From NCBI RefSeq assembly GCF_051513965.1, contig NZ_CP195847.1:868001-932000 (forward strand): 64,000 nt of DNA, written 5' to 3'. Position 1 is the stretch's first letter. Every line of letters begins with the position of its first letter. Positions 8,889 to 17,970 of this stretch are shown here, piece after piece. The notes under the pieces were generated by a model that was not told the origin of the DNA, searched no databases, and was given only the letters and a program-made list of their open reading frames with translations. The position numbers and the translations under genes are program-made. Source of the stretch: Paramicrobacterium sp051513965. Its GTDB lineage: Bacteria; Actinomycetota; Actinomycetes; Actinomycetales; Microbacteriaceae.

Positions 8889-9389
8889 CTACCGCAGGGT
8901 CTTCTTCGCCGAGATGATTCCGGTGTCGAAGCCGAAAAGATACAGCCCGCGGTGGAAGCGTGCGTGTTCGATCTTGATGCAGCGGTCCATCACGACGGTG
9001 AGCCCGCGCCCCTCGGCGTCCCGCGCGGCCTCCTCGTTCCAGATGCCCAGCTGAATCCAGATGGTGCTGATGCCCGCGGCCGCGACGTCGTCGACGACCT
9101 GCGGAATATCGCTGGCCTTGCGGAACACGACGGCGATGTCAGGAGTCTCTGGAAGCGAGGCGAGGTCAGGGTAGACCGGTTCGCCGAGGATCTCCGTCGC
9201 GTTCGGGTTGATGAAGTACAGCGTGTAGTCGCTGGACTGCTGCAGGTAGGTTCCGACGAAGTAGCTGGCGCGTGCCGGGTTGGTGGATGCTCCGATGATC
9301 GCGACCGACGTCGCGGCGCGCAGGATGCCCAGACGTTCTGTCGCGCCTGGTCCGACCCACGTGCGCGGGGACTGCGTGCTGTCTGCCAT
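8889..9389 (-). CDS. CoA-binding domain protein (YccU-like)
   Basis: A 166-aa single-domain Rossmann protein. The nucleotide-binding segment VAIIGASTNPARASY lies at about residues 26-40, and the C-terminus matches the small CoA_binding_2 family (YccU). GGAGGA sits about 6 nt before this ATG and directly abuts an alternative ATG two codons earlier, so I take the downstream ATG. It starts 2 nt after the homocysteine synthase stop, so the two are co-transcribed; a link to sulfur metabolism is inference only. Confidence 0.83.
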   Translation of the reverse strand: MADSTQSPRTWVGPGATERLGILRAATSVAIIGASTNPARASYFVGTYLQQSSDYTLYFINPNATEILGEPVYPDLASLPETPDIAVVFRKASDIPQVVDDVAAAGISTIWIQLGIWNEEAARDAEGRGLTVVMDRCIKIEHARFHRGLYLFGFDTGIISAKKTLR

Positions 9390-9391
9390 GG

Positions 9392-10681
9392 TCATTCCTC
9401 CGCTGCCTGGCTGAGCGCTTGATCGAGGTCGTAGATGATGTCGGCGGCGTCTTCGAGCCCGACGCTGAGGCGGACGAGACCGGGTTGAACACCGGCATCC
9501 ACCAGCTGCTCTTCGGTCAGCTGCGCGTGCGTTGTCGAGCCGGGATGGATGATGAGCGTCTTGGTGTCGCCGATGTTCGCGACGTGGCTGGCGAGGTTGA
9601 CCGATTCGATGAGCTTTTGCCCGGCGGACCTGCCGCCCTTCACGACGAAGCTGAATACCGAGCTCGGCCCGAGCGGAAGATAGGTCGCAGCACGTTCGTG
9701 GTGGGGATGGCTCTCGAGCCCTGCCCAGAGCACCGCCTCGACACGGTCGTCCTGCTCGAGCCAGGTTGCGACGTGACGCGCGTTCTCGACGTGCGCGGAC
9801 ATGCGGAACGGCAGCGTCTCGATGCCCTGCGCGAGCTGTTGGGCGGCGGTCGCCGACAGCGCGGGTCCGATGTCGCGAAGCTGCTCCGCCCGCAGACGGG
9901 TGAGGAACGCGTACTCGCCGAAGTTCCCGGCCCACTGCAGATCGCCGTACGTGTGCGCGGGCTCGTGGAAGAGTGGGAACTTCTCGCGCGTGTAGGTGAA
10001 GCGGCCGGATTCCACGACGAGTCCGCCCATTGTGGTCCCGTGGCCGCCGAGGAACTTAGTGGCCGAGTGGGTGACGATGTCGGCGCCCCATTCGATCGGG
10101 CGGTTGAGAAACGGCGTCGCGATTGTCGAGTCGATGATGAGAGGGATGCCGTGGGCGTGCGCCACCTCGGCAAGCCCCGCGATATCGGCGATCTCGCCCG
10201 ACGGGTTTGCGATCGTCTCGGCGAAGACGGCCTTCGTGCGATCGGTGATCGCCGCGGCGTAGTCGGCGGGATCCGTCGAGTGCACGAACGTCGTCTCGAC
10301 GCCGAAGCGGCGCAGGGTCACGTCCAGCTGCGTGATCGACCCGCCGTAGAGACTCGACGAGGCGACGATGTGATCGCCCGCGCCCGCGAGGCTCGCGAAC
10401 GTGATGTATTGCGCCGAGAGGCCCGATGCGGTGGCGACGGCGCCCAGTCCTCCTTCGAGGCTCGCCACGCGCTCCTCGAGGCTCGCGACGGTCGGATTCG
10501 CGAGGCGCGCGTAGATGTTGCCGTATTTCTGAAGGGCGAAGCGTGCCGCGGCATCCGCGGTGTCGTCGAACACGAAGGCCGTCGATTGATAGATGGGGAG
10601 CGCCCGTGCTCCCGTCTCGGGGTCGGGGATGTTGCCCGCGTGAATTGCCCGCGTGCGGAAGCCGTACTCGCGATCTGCCAT
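9392..10681 (-). CDS. metY: O-acetylhomoserine sulfhydrylase (homocysteine synthase)
   Basis: PLP enzyme of 429 aa in the Cys/Met metabolism family. It makes homocysteine from O-acetylhomoserine and sulfide, in methionine synthesis. The Schiff-base lysine is Lys209 in the motif T-H-S-A-T-K-F-L-G-G-H-G; the N-terminal T-R-A-I-H-A-G and Y-x-R-x-x-N-P-T segments are typical. The length of about 430 residues favours O-acetylhomoserine enzymes over the roughly 390-residue cystathionine enzymes. The ATG is preceded by TAGCCT-N6, so the mRNA is probably leaderless. Confidence 0.92.
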   Translation of the reverse strand: MADREYGFRTRAIHAGNIPDPETGARALPIYQSTAFVFDDTADAAARFALQKYGNIYARLANPTVASLEERVASLEGGLGAVATASGLSAQYITFASLAGAGDHIVASSSLYGGSITQLDVTLRRFGVETTFVHSTDPADYAAAITDRTKAVFAETIANPSGEIADIAGLAEVAHAHGIPLIIDSTIATPFLNRPIEWGADIVTHSATKFLGGHGTTMGGLVVESGRFTYTREKFPLFHEPAHTYGDLQWAGNFGEYAFLTRLRAEQLRDIGPALSATAAQQLAQGIETLPFRMSAHVENARHVATWLEQDDRVEAVLWAGLESHPHHERAATYLPLGPSSVFSFVVKGGRSAGQKLIESVNLASHVANIGDTKTLIIHPGSTTHAQLTEEQLVDAGVQPGLVRLSVGLEDAADIIYDLDQALSQAAEE

Positions 10682-10687
10682 GCGTCG

Positions 10688-10693
10688 AGGCTA
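10688..10693 (-). promoter_or_regulatory. -10 box for leaderless metY
   Basis: TAGCCT on the minus strand ends 6 nt before the metY ATG. Confidence 0.5.
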
Positions 10694-10812
10694 ACGACGA
10701 GGGATGCCGCAGCGCAGCGCGCCGCGTAACACGCGGTCGCATTCGACCGTCGCTCTTTTCACATTGTGGATGTTTCAGAACCGGCTGCGGAAAAACTATA
10801 GGCTTGAGGGTA

Positions 10813-12042
10813 ATGAATTCTCGCGGCTCCTCTGGATCGAGCACCGGGGGAGGCGCACGGAGCCTCCGGCCGGGCTTCGTCATCATCGGCATCCTCCTGG
10901 TTGCCTCGAACCTGCGCGCCGCCATCACAGTCGTCGGGCCGGTTCTCGACCAGGCGCGCGTCGATGCAGATCTCTCTGCGATCGAAGCATCCGCACTGAT
11001 CAGCGTGCCCCTGCTCGCGTTCGCGGTCTTCTCGCCGATCATGCCCTCAATCGCCGTCAAGCTCGGACTCGAGCGAACGATCGGCGCCTCGCTCATCGTG
11101 CTCGCCGCCGGAATCATCGCGCGGTCGGTGCCCGGCGACATCTTCCTCTGGGCCGGCACGCTCGCGCTCGGTGCGGCCATCGCCGCGATCAACGTGCTGC
11201 TGCCCTCCGTGCTGAAACGCGACTTCCCGCGGGAGATCGGACGCCTGACGGGCGTCTACTCGGCGGTGCAGTCGGCGTTCGCCGCGGCCGCCGCGGGCCT
11301 CGCGGTGCCGATCGCCGGTCTCTCCGACAGCGGTTGGCGCCTCGCATACGGAATCTGGGCGGGCCTCGCGCTCATTGCCTTCGCGGTCTTTGCGCCGCAG
11401 ATGCGCAAACCCGGCGCCATCACACTCGAGATGCGCGCCGTACAGGTCGATGACGAGTCGAAGGGCGGCCGAAGCCCGTGGGTGCAAGCCCTCGCGTGGC
11501 AGGTCACGATCTTCATGGGGCTGCAGTCGACGATCTTCTACGTCGTGATCACATGGATGCCCGCCATCGAGCAGTCCGTCGGAATCGACGCGTTCACCGC
11601 CGGGTGGCACCAGAGCGCCTTCCAGGTGTTCGGAATCGTCGGCACGCTCACGGCCGCGTGGATGCTGCACAAGTGGCAGCGCGATCAGCGCATCGTCGTG
11701 ACGATCTACTCCATCTCTTCGGCGTGCGGCATCTTCGGCATCCTGCTTCAGCCCTCGCTCGTGCTGCTCTGGATCGGCATGATCGGATTCGCGCAGGGCG
11801 GACTCATCGTGCTCGCTCTCGCGCTGTTCGGGCTGCGTGCGAGCAACCACCGCGATGCGGCATCCCTCTCTGGTATGGCGCAGTCCATCGGCTACTTTCT
11901 CGCCGCAGCCGGTCCGATCGCGATCGGCGCGATCCACGACGCGACGGGTGGTTGGGAGATGCCGCTCAGCGTCATGCTCGGTGTCGTCGCGGTGCAGTTC
12001 ACTTGCGGTGTGCTGGCGTGCCGCCCGCGCGTTCTGCGGTAA
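10813..12042 (+). CDS. MFS transporter, CynX/NimT (cyanate permease-like) family
   Basis: Membrane transporter of 409 aa with about 12 predicted transmembrane helices. The N-terminal S-N-L-R-A-A-I-T-V-V-G-P segment (about 33-44) is the hallmark of the CynX subfamily, whose members carry cyanate or efflux 2-nitroimidazole and related small molecules. No cyanase gene is nearby, so the substrate is open. The ATG at 10813 follows GAGGG; TAGGCT at 10799-10804 lies 8 nt upstream. The gene is divergent from metY. Confidence 0.85.
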   Translation: MNSRGSSGSSTGGGARSLRPGFVIIGILLVASNLRAAITVVGPVLDQARVDADLSAIEASALISVPLLAFAVFSPIMPSIAVKLGLERTIGASLIVLAAGIIARSVPGDIFLWAGTLALGAAIAAINVLLPSVLKRDFPREIGRLTGVYSAVQSAFAAAAAGLAVPIAGLSDSGWRLAYGIWAGLALIAFAVFAPQMRKPGAITLEMRAVQVDDESKGGRSPWVQALAWQVTIFMGLQSTIFYVVITWMPAIEQSVGIDAFTAGWHQSAFQVFGIVGTLTAAWMLHKWQRDQRIVVTIYSISSACGIFGILLQPSLVLLWIGMIGFAQGGLIVLALALFGLRASNHRDAASLSGMAQSIGYFLAAAGPIAIGAIHDATGGWEMPLSVMLGVVAVQFTCGVLACRPRVLR

Positions 12043-12056
12043 CCAGGGCCTGCGAG

Positions 12057-13070
12057 TCAGACGAGCTGCACGGCTCCGAACGCCAGCGCAGCCATCAGCG
12101 CCCAGGCGAGGAGGCCCGCGATGAGGCCGCGACCGCCCGTGGCGATGAGGCGTCGGATGTCGACCGCTGTTCCGAGGGCGAACAGCGCCATGCTGAGCAG
12201 TGCGGTCTGAGCGATGTCAGCGGCCTGCAGAGCAGCGTCGGGGAGCGCGACCATCGAACGCAGGGCCACGGCGAGAGCGAAGCCCGCGATCACGATGAGC
12301 GTCGTCGCGAGAGGCGCCGCGTGCGATCGCGGACCGGGGCGCCCCTGACCGCGCTCGCGGGCACGCGCCACGGCGAGCATGGGCGTCAGCATGAGCGTGC
12401 GCAGCAGAAGGAGAGCGACCGCGATGGCCACGGCGCTGCCGCCCGCGAACTGCGTTGCTGCGGCCGCTGCGCCCACGGACGGGACGTTCATGCCGACGAA
12501 CGGCCCGAACCGCGCGTCACTGAGCGCGAGCGGCTGCTGAAGCGCCGGCACTGCGAACATCGCGATCGCGCCGAACAGCGTCACGACGGCCATGGGGTGG
12601 GATGCCTCGCGCCGACGAGCTCCGATCATGCCCGACATCGCTCCCGCGGCGAACGAGCCCCCGACGGAGATGCCGGTTGCGAGCAGGAGCGGTTCGTTCC
12701 CAGGCATCCGCAGCAGCCTGCCCAGCCCGAAAGCGACTCCGAGACCGACGATCGCGACGATGACGGTCGAGACGAGAACGCTCCAGCCGAGGCTCGCCAG
12801 GGTACCGAAGCTCAGCTGCAACCCGAGCACCACGATGCCGATGCGCAGCAGCCACGTCGAGGTGACGGCGAAGCCCGTCGAGAAGACTCCGCGGATGAGG
12901 CCCTGCGTGCCGGGAAGCTGCGCGAGCACGACGCCGAGCGCGGCGCAGATCGTCAGGATCGGCGCGTCAGGAACCTGCAGATGGATGCCCCACGCGATGA
13001 GCGTGGCCGCACCGGCCGCCGCGATTCCGGGAAGCGCTCGCGCGGCATCCTTCACTGTCGATGCGCCCAC
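12057..13070 (-). CDS. YeiH/UPF0324 family putative sulfate exporter
   Basis: Integral membrane protein of 337 aa with about 10 hydrophobic segments. Features of the Cons_hypoth698 (YeiH) family include the D-x-x-I-L-T-I-C-A-A-L-G region near residue 35 and repeated glycine-rich helices. Family members are proposed sulfate or taurine-related exporters, but the function is poorly established. The GTG start has AGAGGAG 4 nt upstream. The gene is convergent with the MFS gene, 14 bp away. Confidence 0.82.
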   Translation of the reverse strand: MGASTVKDAARALPGIAAAGAATLIAWGIHLQVPDAPILTICAALGVVLAQLPGTQGLIRGVFSTGFAVTSTWLLRIGIVVLGLQLSFGTLASLGWSVLVSTVIVAIVGLGVAFGLGRLLRMPGNEPLLLATGISVGGSFAAGAMSGMIGARRREASHPMAVVTLFGAIAMFAVPALQQPLALSDARFGPFVGMNVPSVGAAAAATQFAGGSAVAIAVALLLLRTLMLTPMLAVARARERGQGRPGPRSHAAPLATTLIVIAGFALAVALRSMVALPDAALQAADIAQTALLSMALFALGTAVDIRRLIATGGRGLIAGLLAWALMAALAFGAVQLV

Positions 13071-13137
13071 GGCGCTCCTCTCTGGCTGGGGTGACCACCT
13101 ACCAGGTTAAGCCGTCAGACGTGCAGGTGCAGACCGG

Positions 13138-14757
13138 TCAGATCCACGTGGTCAGCCAGTAGTGCAGCCCCACGAACCACGTGGGCACGGGGATTGCCGC
13201 CCACAGGGGGTACCAGAACGCCGAGAGCAGCAGACAGAAGGCTCCGAAGACCCCGACGGTCGCGATGCCGCTCGTTCGTCGCGTGCGTTCATCCTCTCGG
13301 CTGCCGAGCACGAGCCCGATGACGAGCGTCAGCGCGAGAATCAGGTACGGCTCGAACGCGATCGTGTAGAACTGGAACACCGTGCGATTCGTGTAGAGCA
13401 GCCAGGGCAGGTAGCCGCCCACGAGACCCATGAGAATGAGCCCGCTCGTCCAGTCGCGGCGCATCACGAGGCGCACGACGAGGAAGATCGCGGATGCCGC
13501 TCCCGCCCACCAGATGAGCGGGTTGGCGATCGATGTGATGTCGACGGCGCAGTCGCCGGTGCATCCCGTGCCTGCTGGCGCGCCCTCGTACCACATCGCA
13601 ACCGGCCGGATCATGAGCAGCCACGTCCACGGATTCGACTGATACGGATGCGGCGTCGAGAGGCCGACGTGGAACTGGTAGACGCCCTGGTGGTAGGCGA
13701 CGAGGCTCTGCAGCGCGTCGGGAACCCACGCGAACGCTCCCGTCCAGGGCTCCGCCGCCGCGAACTGGCGATCGTAGCCGCCCTCGGTGACGAACCAGCC
13801 CGTCCAGCTCGCGATGTACGTGAGCACCGCGACGGGAACGAGCAGCAGGAATGTCGCCGGGCCCTGCTTGAGGATCGCCGCGGACGCCCAGAACGGCACT
13901 CCCGCGCGGCGTCTGGCAAAGGCATCCACCGCGACGAGATACAGCCCGAAGGCCGCCAGGAAGTACGCCCCCGACCACTTCGTCGCCGCGCACATGCCGA
14001 AGGCGACCCCGGCCGCGATGACCCAGGGACGTGCCCAGATCACCGGCCCCCACGTGAGGGGCCGATCGGATGCTTCACGCTCGGCGAGCGTCTGGAGCAG
14101 ACGTCTCTCGTGCCATCGTCGATCGAGCAGAACGCAGGCGAATCCGCAGAGCGCGAAGAACATGACGGTGTTGTCGAGCAGAGCGACGCGCGACATGACG
14201 ATCGCGTGCCCGTCGATCGCCATGAGGCCGCCCGCCACGAGGGTGAGCAGCCGCGAGCCGAACAGCCGGTGCGCGATGAACATCACGAGCGCGACGGCGA
14301 GGATGCCGACGACGGCGGTGGAGATGCGCCAGCCGACGCTCGAATCGGCGCCCATCACGGCCATTCCGAGGCCGATCAGCCACTTGCCGAGCGGCGGATG
14401 CACGACGTAGGAGCCCGTCGAAGAGAAGATGTCCGTCTGCCCGGAGGCGAAGCGCTCATCGGCATCATCGGGCCAGGTCGACTCATACCCGTTGTTCCAC
14501 AGCGACCAGGCGTCTTTGACGTAGAACGTCTCGTCGAAGACGAGGGCGTGCGGGCTGCCGAGGTTCCACAGCCGCAGGACCGCGGCGAGCACGAGCACTG
14601 CGATCGGGCCGCCCCACCGCCACAGCGCCTGACGTGCCGGCGTACGGAGGGTGCGCTCCCACCAGTTGTCGATTCGCGAGCCGCGCTCTGTCGCTTCGTG
14701 CCGCGGCGCACCGGGTGCGTCGTCGCGCAGCATGGAGTCGAAGGAGGCAGGGGGCAC
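13138..14757 (-). CDS. pmt: Protein O-mannosyltransferase (Pmt, GT39)
   Basis: Polytopic membrane glycosyltransferase of 539 aa that moves mannose from polyprenyl-phosphate-mannose to Ser/Thr of exported proteins, the actinobacterial counterpart of yeast Pmt. The catalytic acidic pair D-E is in V-F-D-E-T-F-Y-V-K-D-A-W (about residue 75, first extracytoplasmic loop), and about ten hydrophobic helices follow. The GTG at 14757 is chosen because TAGCAT lies 7 nt upstream; an ATG at 14766 would fall inside that box. It is divergent from rsmI, an arrangement I recall as common in actinobacteria. Confidence 0.9.
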   Translation of the reverse strand: MPPASFDSMLRDDAPGAPRHEATERGSRIDNWWERTLRTPARQALWRWGGPIAVLVLAAVLRLWNLGSPHALVFDETFYVKDAWSLWNNGYESTWPDDADERFASGQTDIFSSTGSYVVHPPLGKWLIGLGMAVMGADSSVGWRISTAVVGILAVALVMFIAHRLFGSRLLTLVAGGLMAIDGHAIVMSRVALLDNTVMFFALCGFACVLLDRRWHERRLLQTLAEREASDRPLTWGPVIWARPWVIAAGVAFGMCAATKWSGAYFLAAFGLYLVAVDAFARRRAGVPFWASAAILKQGPATFLLLVPVAVLTYIASWTGWFVTEGGYDRQFAAAEPWTGAFAWVPDALQSLVAYHQGVYQFHVGLSTPHPYQSNPWTWLLMIRPVAMWYEGAPAGTGCTGDCAVDITSIANPLIWWAGAASAIFLVVRLVMRRDWTSGLILMGLVGGYLPWLLYTNRTVFQFYTIAFEPYLILALTLVIGLVLGSREDERTRRTSGIATVGVFGAFCLLLSAFWYPLWAAIPVPTWFVGLHYWLTTWI

Positions 14758-14764
14758 GGAGTAC

Positions 14765-14770
14765 ATGCTA
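14765..14770 (-). promoter_or_regulatory. -10 box for pmt
   Basis: TAGCAT on the minus strand is followed by 7 nt and GTG at 14757; it decides the start against the ATG at 14766. Confidence 0.4.
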
Positions 14771-14806
14771 GTCACGCGCGGTCCCGCCACACTGTGCGCT
14801 CGATGG

Positions 14807-14812
14807 CAGACT
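14807..14812 (+). promoter_or_regulatory. -10 box for rsmI
   Basis: CAGACT is followed by GAGGGA and then ATG. The purine run directly touches the start codon, too close for a ribosome site, so a leaderless start is more likely. Confidence 0.4.
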
Positions 14813-14818
14813 GAGGGA

Positions 14819-15640
14819 ATGATCATTCTCGCGGCGACGCCGATCGGCAACCTCGGCGACGCATCGGCCCGCCTCGTCGAGACTCTGAGCTCAGCGAAGT
14901 TCGTCGCGGCGGAGGACACCCGGTCGACAGTGCGGCTGCTCGCGGGACTCGGAATCGAGAACCGGCCGCAGATCGTTCCGCTGCATGACCACAACGAACG
15001 CGAGAAGTCCGCCGACCTCGTCGAGCGAGCGCGCGACACCGACATCGTGGTGATGAGCGACGCCGGCATGCCGACGGTCTCCGACCCCGGCTACCACCTC
15101 GTGCAGGCGGCCATCGCTGCGGGCGTCGACGTCACGGTCATTCCCGGTCCGAGCGCCGTCGTGACCGCGCTTGCGCTGTCGGGCATGCCGACGGACCGCT
15201 TCACCTTCGAGGGCTTTCTGCCGCGCAAGCCTGCGGAGCGGCGCCGCACCCTGCGCGCACTCGCGGACGAGCGTCGCACCATGGTGTTCTTCGAATCGCC
15301 GCAGCGCATCGCGTCTGCGCTCGACGACGTCGTGGCCGAGCTCGGCGCCGAACGTCGTGTCGCCGTCTGCCGCGAGCTGACGAAGCTCTACGAGCAGGTG
15401 AAGCGCGGCTCCGCAGAGGAGGTCGCCGCGTGGGCGGCTGAGGGCGTCAAGGGGGAGATCGTCCTCGTGGTGCGCGGAGCGGACGCGGCATCCTTCTCGA
15501 TCGAAGACGGCCTTGCGCGCGTCACCGAGCGAGTGGCCAGGGGGGAGAGACTCAAGGATGCCGCCGCGGCGGTCGCCGCGGAGACGGCGCTCAGCAAGCG
15601 CGACCTGTACCAGGCCGCGCTCAACGCTCGGCAGAGCTGA
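14819..15640 (+). CDS. rsmI: 16S rRNA (cytidine-1402 2'-O)-methyltransferase
   Basis: Tetrapyrrole-methylase-fold enzyme of 273 aa that 2'-O-methylates C1402 in the decoding centre of 16S rRNA. Typical motifs are the N-terminal L-A-A-T-P-I-G-N-L, then S-D-A-G-M-P-T-V-S-D-P-G (about 79-90) and I-P-G-P-S-A-V-V-T-A-L (about 109-119). The start fixes the canonical N-terminus MIILAATPIGN. A dispersed palindrome follows the stop by 20 bp. Confidence 0.94.
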   Translation: MIILAATPIGNLGDASARLVETLSSAKFVAAEDTRSTVRLLAGLGIENRPQIVPLHDHNEREKSADLVERARDTDIVVMSDAGMPTVSDPGYHLVQAAIAAGVDVTVIPGPSAVVTALALSGMPTDRFTFEGFLPRKPAERRRTLRALADERRTMVFFESPQRIASALDDVVAELGAERRVAVCRELTKLYEQVKRGSAEEVAAWAAEGVKGEIVLVVRGADAASFSIEDGLARVTERVARGERLKDAAAAVAAETALSKRDLYQAALNARQS

Positions 15641-15659
15641 GCTCCTGCGCGAGAGCATT

Positions 15660-15737
15660 AAACAGTCGGAAAAATGAACGACTCGCGGCTGAAGAAGGCG
15701 TTCTCCACCGCGTGTTGCGCTGATTTTCCGATTCTTT
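15660..15737. repeat. Dispersed intergenic palindrome, copy B
   Basis: A 78-nt member of the family also seen at 2376 and 19818, lying between convergent rsmI and the ASCH gene. Read on the minus strand it begins AAAGAATCGGAAAAT and ends with TTTTTCCGACTGTTT, and its centre GGAGAACGCC matches the centre of copy C in the opposite orientation. The palindrome is less perfect than in copy A. Confidence 0.72.
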
Positions 15738-15777
15738 GTCACCGAGAGAACGCGAGCTGCGCACCACTGAACAGCGA

Positions 15778-16293
15778 TCAGCCGCTGGACGTCCTGTCGG
15801 CGAGCTCGGGCGGCCATACGACCGCGAAGCGCTCGAGAATCAGATCTTCCGCTTCGTCGTAGTGGGTTCCTCGCGCCTCGCACACGCGCGTGAAGAAACG
15901 TCGGTGCTCACGTCGCCACGACTCCAGCGAACGGTCGTCCTCTCCTTCGTCGTGCGCGAAGTCGGCGTCGACCTGCAGGAGAGGCGCAACTCGCAGCTCG
16001 ATCGTGCGAAGAACGGCGCGCGGAGTTCCTCGGCCATCGCAAGCCACCCAGTGCGCTCCGATCACCGGAAACGGTTCGGCCTCATCGCGGTACTCGGAGG
16101 CGAGAGACGACGTCGCGCGCTTGCGGCCGCCGATCACGAGATCGAGAAGCTCATCCGCCAACTCCGCGGAGTCGCCGAACTGATCGACCTCGTAGTCGTC
16201 GAACACACGGGTCACCGCTGGGTGCGCCTCTGCGTAGTCGCGCCACATCGCGGCAGCGGCATCCTGATCGGGAGAGGACATCGGAGTCGTCAT
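15778..16293 (-). CDS. ASCH domain protein
   Basis: Small cytosolic protein of 171 aa. The ASCH (PUA-like, RNA-binding-type) signature appears as a G-G-R-K-R-A-T-S-S-L segment near residue 60, followed by G-A-H-W-V-A-C-D-G and a C-terminal E-S-W-R-R-E-H-R-R-F-F helix. Some members of this family are amidohydrolases acting on N4-acetylcytidine; others have no known role. The ATG at 16293 has TAGGCT-N7 upstream and no ribosome site, so it is probably leaderless. Confidence 0.8.
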   Translation of the reverse strand: MTTPMSSPDQDAAAAMWRDYAEAHPAVTRVFDDYEVDQFGDSAELADELLDLVIGGRKRATSSLASEYRDEAEPFPVIGAHWVACDGRGTPRAVLRTIELRVAPLLQVDADFAHDEGEDDRSLESWRREHRRFFTRVCEARGTHYDEAEDLILERFAVVWPPELADRTSSG

Positions 16294-16300
16294 CTCACAG

Positions 16301-16306
16301 AGCCTA
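16301..16306 (-). promoter_or_regulatory. -10 box for leaderless ASCH gene
   Basis: TAGGCT on the minus strand ends 7 nt before the ATG. Confidence 0.45.
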
Positions 16307-16363
16307 TCTCCGCGGCAGAAGGAACAGGCCGTCATGTGGGCGAGAAGCTCAGCGGCGGCACCT

Positions 16364-16369
16364 TAGGAT
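16364..16369 (+). promoter_or_regulatory. -10 box for leaderless metG
   Basis: TAGGAT is followed by 7 nt and ATG at 16377. An in-frame ATG at 16368 overlaps the box and so is unlikely to be the start. Confidence 0.5.
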
Positions 16370-16376
16370 GGAAGCC

Positions 16377-17960
16377 ATGTCCTCAGGCAATTCCTTCTAC
16401 GTCACGACCCCGATCTTCTACGTCAACGACGCGCCTCACATCGGCCACGCCTACACCGAGGTGGCCGCAGATGTTCTCGCGCGCTGGCACCGTCAGGCAG
16501 GGGACACGACATGGATGCTGACGGGCACTGACGAGCACGGAGAGAAGATCCTCCGCACCGCCACCGCGAACGGCGTGAGCCCGAAGGAGTGGGCTGACAA
16601 ACTCGTCGAGAAGAGCTGGCGTCCTCTGCTGGAGACCATCGACGTCGCCAACGATGACTTCATCCGCACGACAGAGCCCCGGCACGAGGAGGCCGTGCAG
16701 AAGTTTCTGCAGAAGCTGTACGACGACGGCTTCATCTACGCGGGTGAGTACGAGGGCTACTACTGCGTCGGCTGCGAGGAGTACAAGCAGGAATCCGAGC
16801 TCGTCGATGGCACCGGACCGTACGAGGGCCAGAAGGTCTGTGCGATCCACTCGAAGCCCGTCGAGCTGCTGCAGGAGCGCAACTACTTCTTCCGCATGAG
16901 CGAGTTCGCCGAGCGGCTGCTTGCGCTGTACGCCGACAACCCCGAGTTCGTGCAGCCGGAGTCGGCGCGCAACGAGGTGACGCAGTTCGTGAAGCAGGGA
17001 CTCAGCGACCTGTCGATCTCACGGTCGAGTTTCGACTGGGGCGTCAAGGTGCCATGGGACGACACGCACGTCGTCTACGTCTGGTTCGATGCACTGCTCA
17101 ACTACATCACCGCGATCGGCTACGGCAACGACGACGAGAGCCGCCTCGATGAGCTGTGGCCCGCCGTGCACATCGTCGGCAAAGACATCCTGCGCTTCCA
17201 TGCCGTGATCTGGCCCGCGATGCTCATGGCTGCGGGGCTCGAGGTGCCGCACCGCGTGTACGGTCACGGTTGGCTGCTCGTGGGCGGCGAGAAGATGTCG
17301 AAGTCGAAGCTCACCGGAATTGCGCCGAACGAGATCACCGATACCTTCGGCTCCGACGCGTTCCGCTACTACTTCATGCGCGCGATCGCCTTCGGGCAAG
17401 ACGGCTCGTTCAGCTGGGAGGACCTCTCCGCGCGCTATCAGGCGGAGCTGGCGAACGGGTTCGGCAATCTCGCCTCGCGCGCGCTCGCGATGGTCACGCG
17501 CTACTTCGACGGCACGATTCCCGAGCAGGGCGAGCCGACGGACGACGACCTCGAGATCCAGAAGCTCGTCGCCGATGCCGCACGTGAGGCGGATGCCGCG
17601 ATCGAGAAGCTCGCGATTCACGACGCACTCGCGCACATCTGGACGATCGTCGACGAGCTCAACGGTTACATCACCGATCAGCAGCCGTGGGTACTCGCGA
17701 AGGACGACGAGCAGCGCGAGCGTCTCGCCACCGTGCTCTACACCGTCGTCGAGGGGCTGCGCGCGCTTGCCGTGCTGCTCGCCCCGGTGATTCCGGTGGC
17801 GACAGATAAGCTGTGGACGGCACTCGGTGCCGCCGAGAGCCTCGGCGCTCTCGCCGACCAGCCGATTCGGGATGCCGGGCGTTGGGGCCAGCTTCCCGCG
17901 GGCACCGTCGTGCATCAGCTCGAAGCGCTGTTCCCGCGCATCGAGACCGCGAACGCCTGA
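16377..17960 (+). CDS. metG: Methionyl-tRNA synthetase
   Basis: Class I aminoacyl-tRNA synthetase of 527 aa that charges tRNA-Met. The HIGH motif is at residues 21-24 and K-M-S-K-S at 306-310. The connective domain carries one C-x2-C knuckle (Y-C-V-G-C-E), as in short single-knuckle MetRS. No C-terminal tRNA-binding extension is present. The ATG at 16377 is chosen from the leaderless promoter. tatD follows after 10 bp, and rsmA overlaps tatD, so the three form one operon. Confidence 0.95.
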   Translation: MSSGNSFYVTTPIFYVNDAPHIGHAYTEVAADVLARWHRQAGDTTWMLTGTDEHGEKILRTATANGVSPKEWADKLVEKSWRPLLETIDVANDDFIRTTEPRHEEAVQKFLQKLYDDGFIYAGEYEGYYCVGCEEYKQESELVDGTGPYEGQKVCAIHSKPVELLQERNYFFRMSEFAERLLALYADNPEFVQPESARNEVTQFVKQGLSDLSISRSSFDWGVKVPWDDTHVVYVWFDALLNYITAIGYGNDDESRLDELWPAVHIVGKDILRFHAVIWPAMLMAAGLEVPHRVYGHGWLLVGGEKMSKSKLTGIAPNEITDTFGSDAFRYYFMRAIAFGQDGSFSWEDLSARYQAELANGFGNLASRALAMVTRYFDGTIPEQGEPTDDDLEIQKLVADAAREADAAIEKLAIHDALAHIWTIVDELNGYITDQQPWVLAKDDEQRERLATVLYTVVEGLRALAVLLAPVIPVATDKLWTALGAAESLGALADQPIRDAGRWGQLPAGTVVHQLEALFPRIETANA

Positions 17961-17970
17961 CGGAGGAGAT

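Noticed and set aside
11478..13094. 538-codon plus-strand frame spanning the MFS end and the YeiH gene
   Set aside because: It crosses two well-supported genes in a different frame or strand and shows only shadow composition.
13162..14814. 550-codon plus-strand frame opposite pmt
   Set aside because: Composition is dominated by Arg, Pro, Glu and His with no motif; the minus-strand Pmt protein has clear family features over the same bases.
15655..15740. Reading the dispersed palindromes simply as intrinsic terminators
   Set aside because: Shared sequence beyond pairing, equal length and the recurring end motif argue for a repeat family, though a terminator role is still possible.
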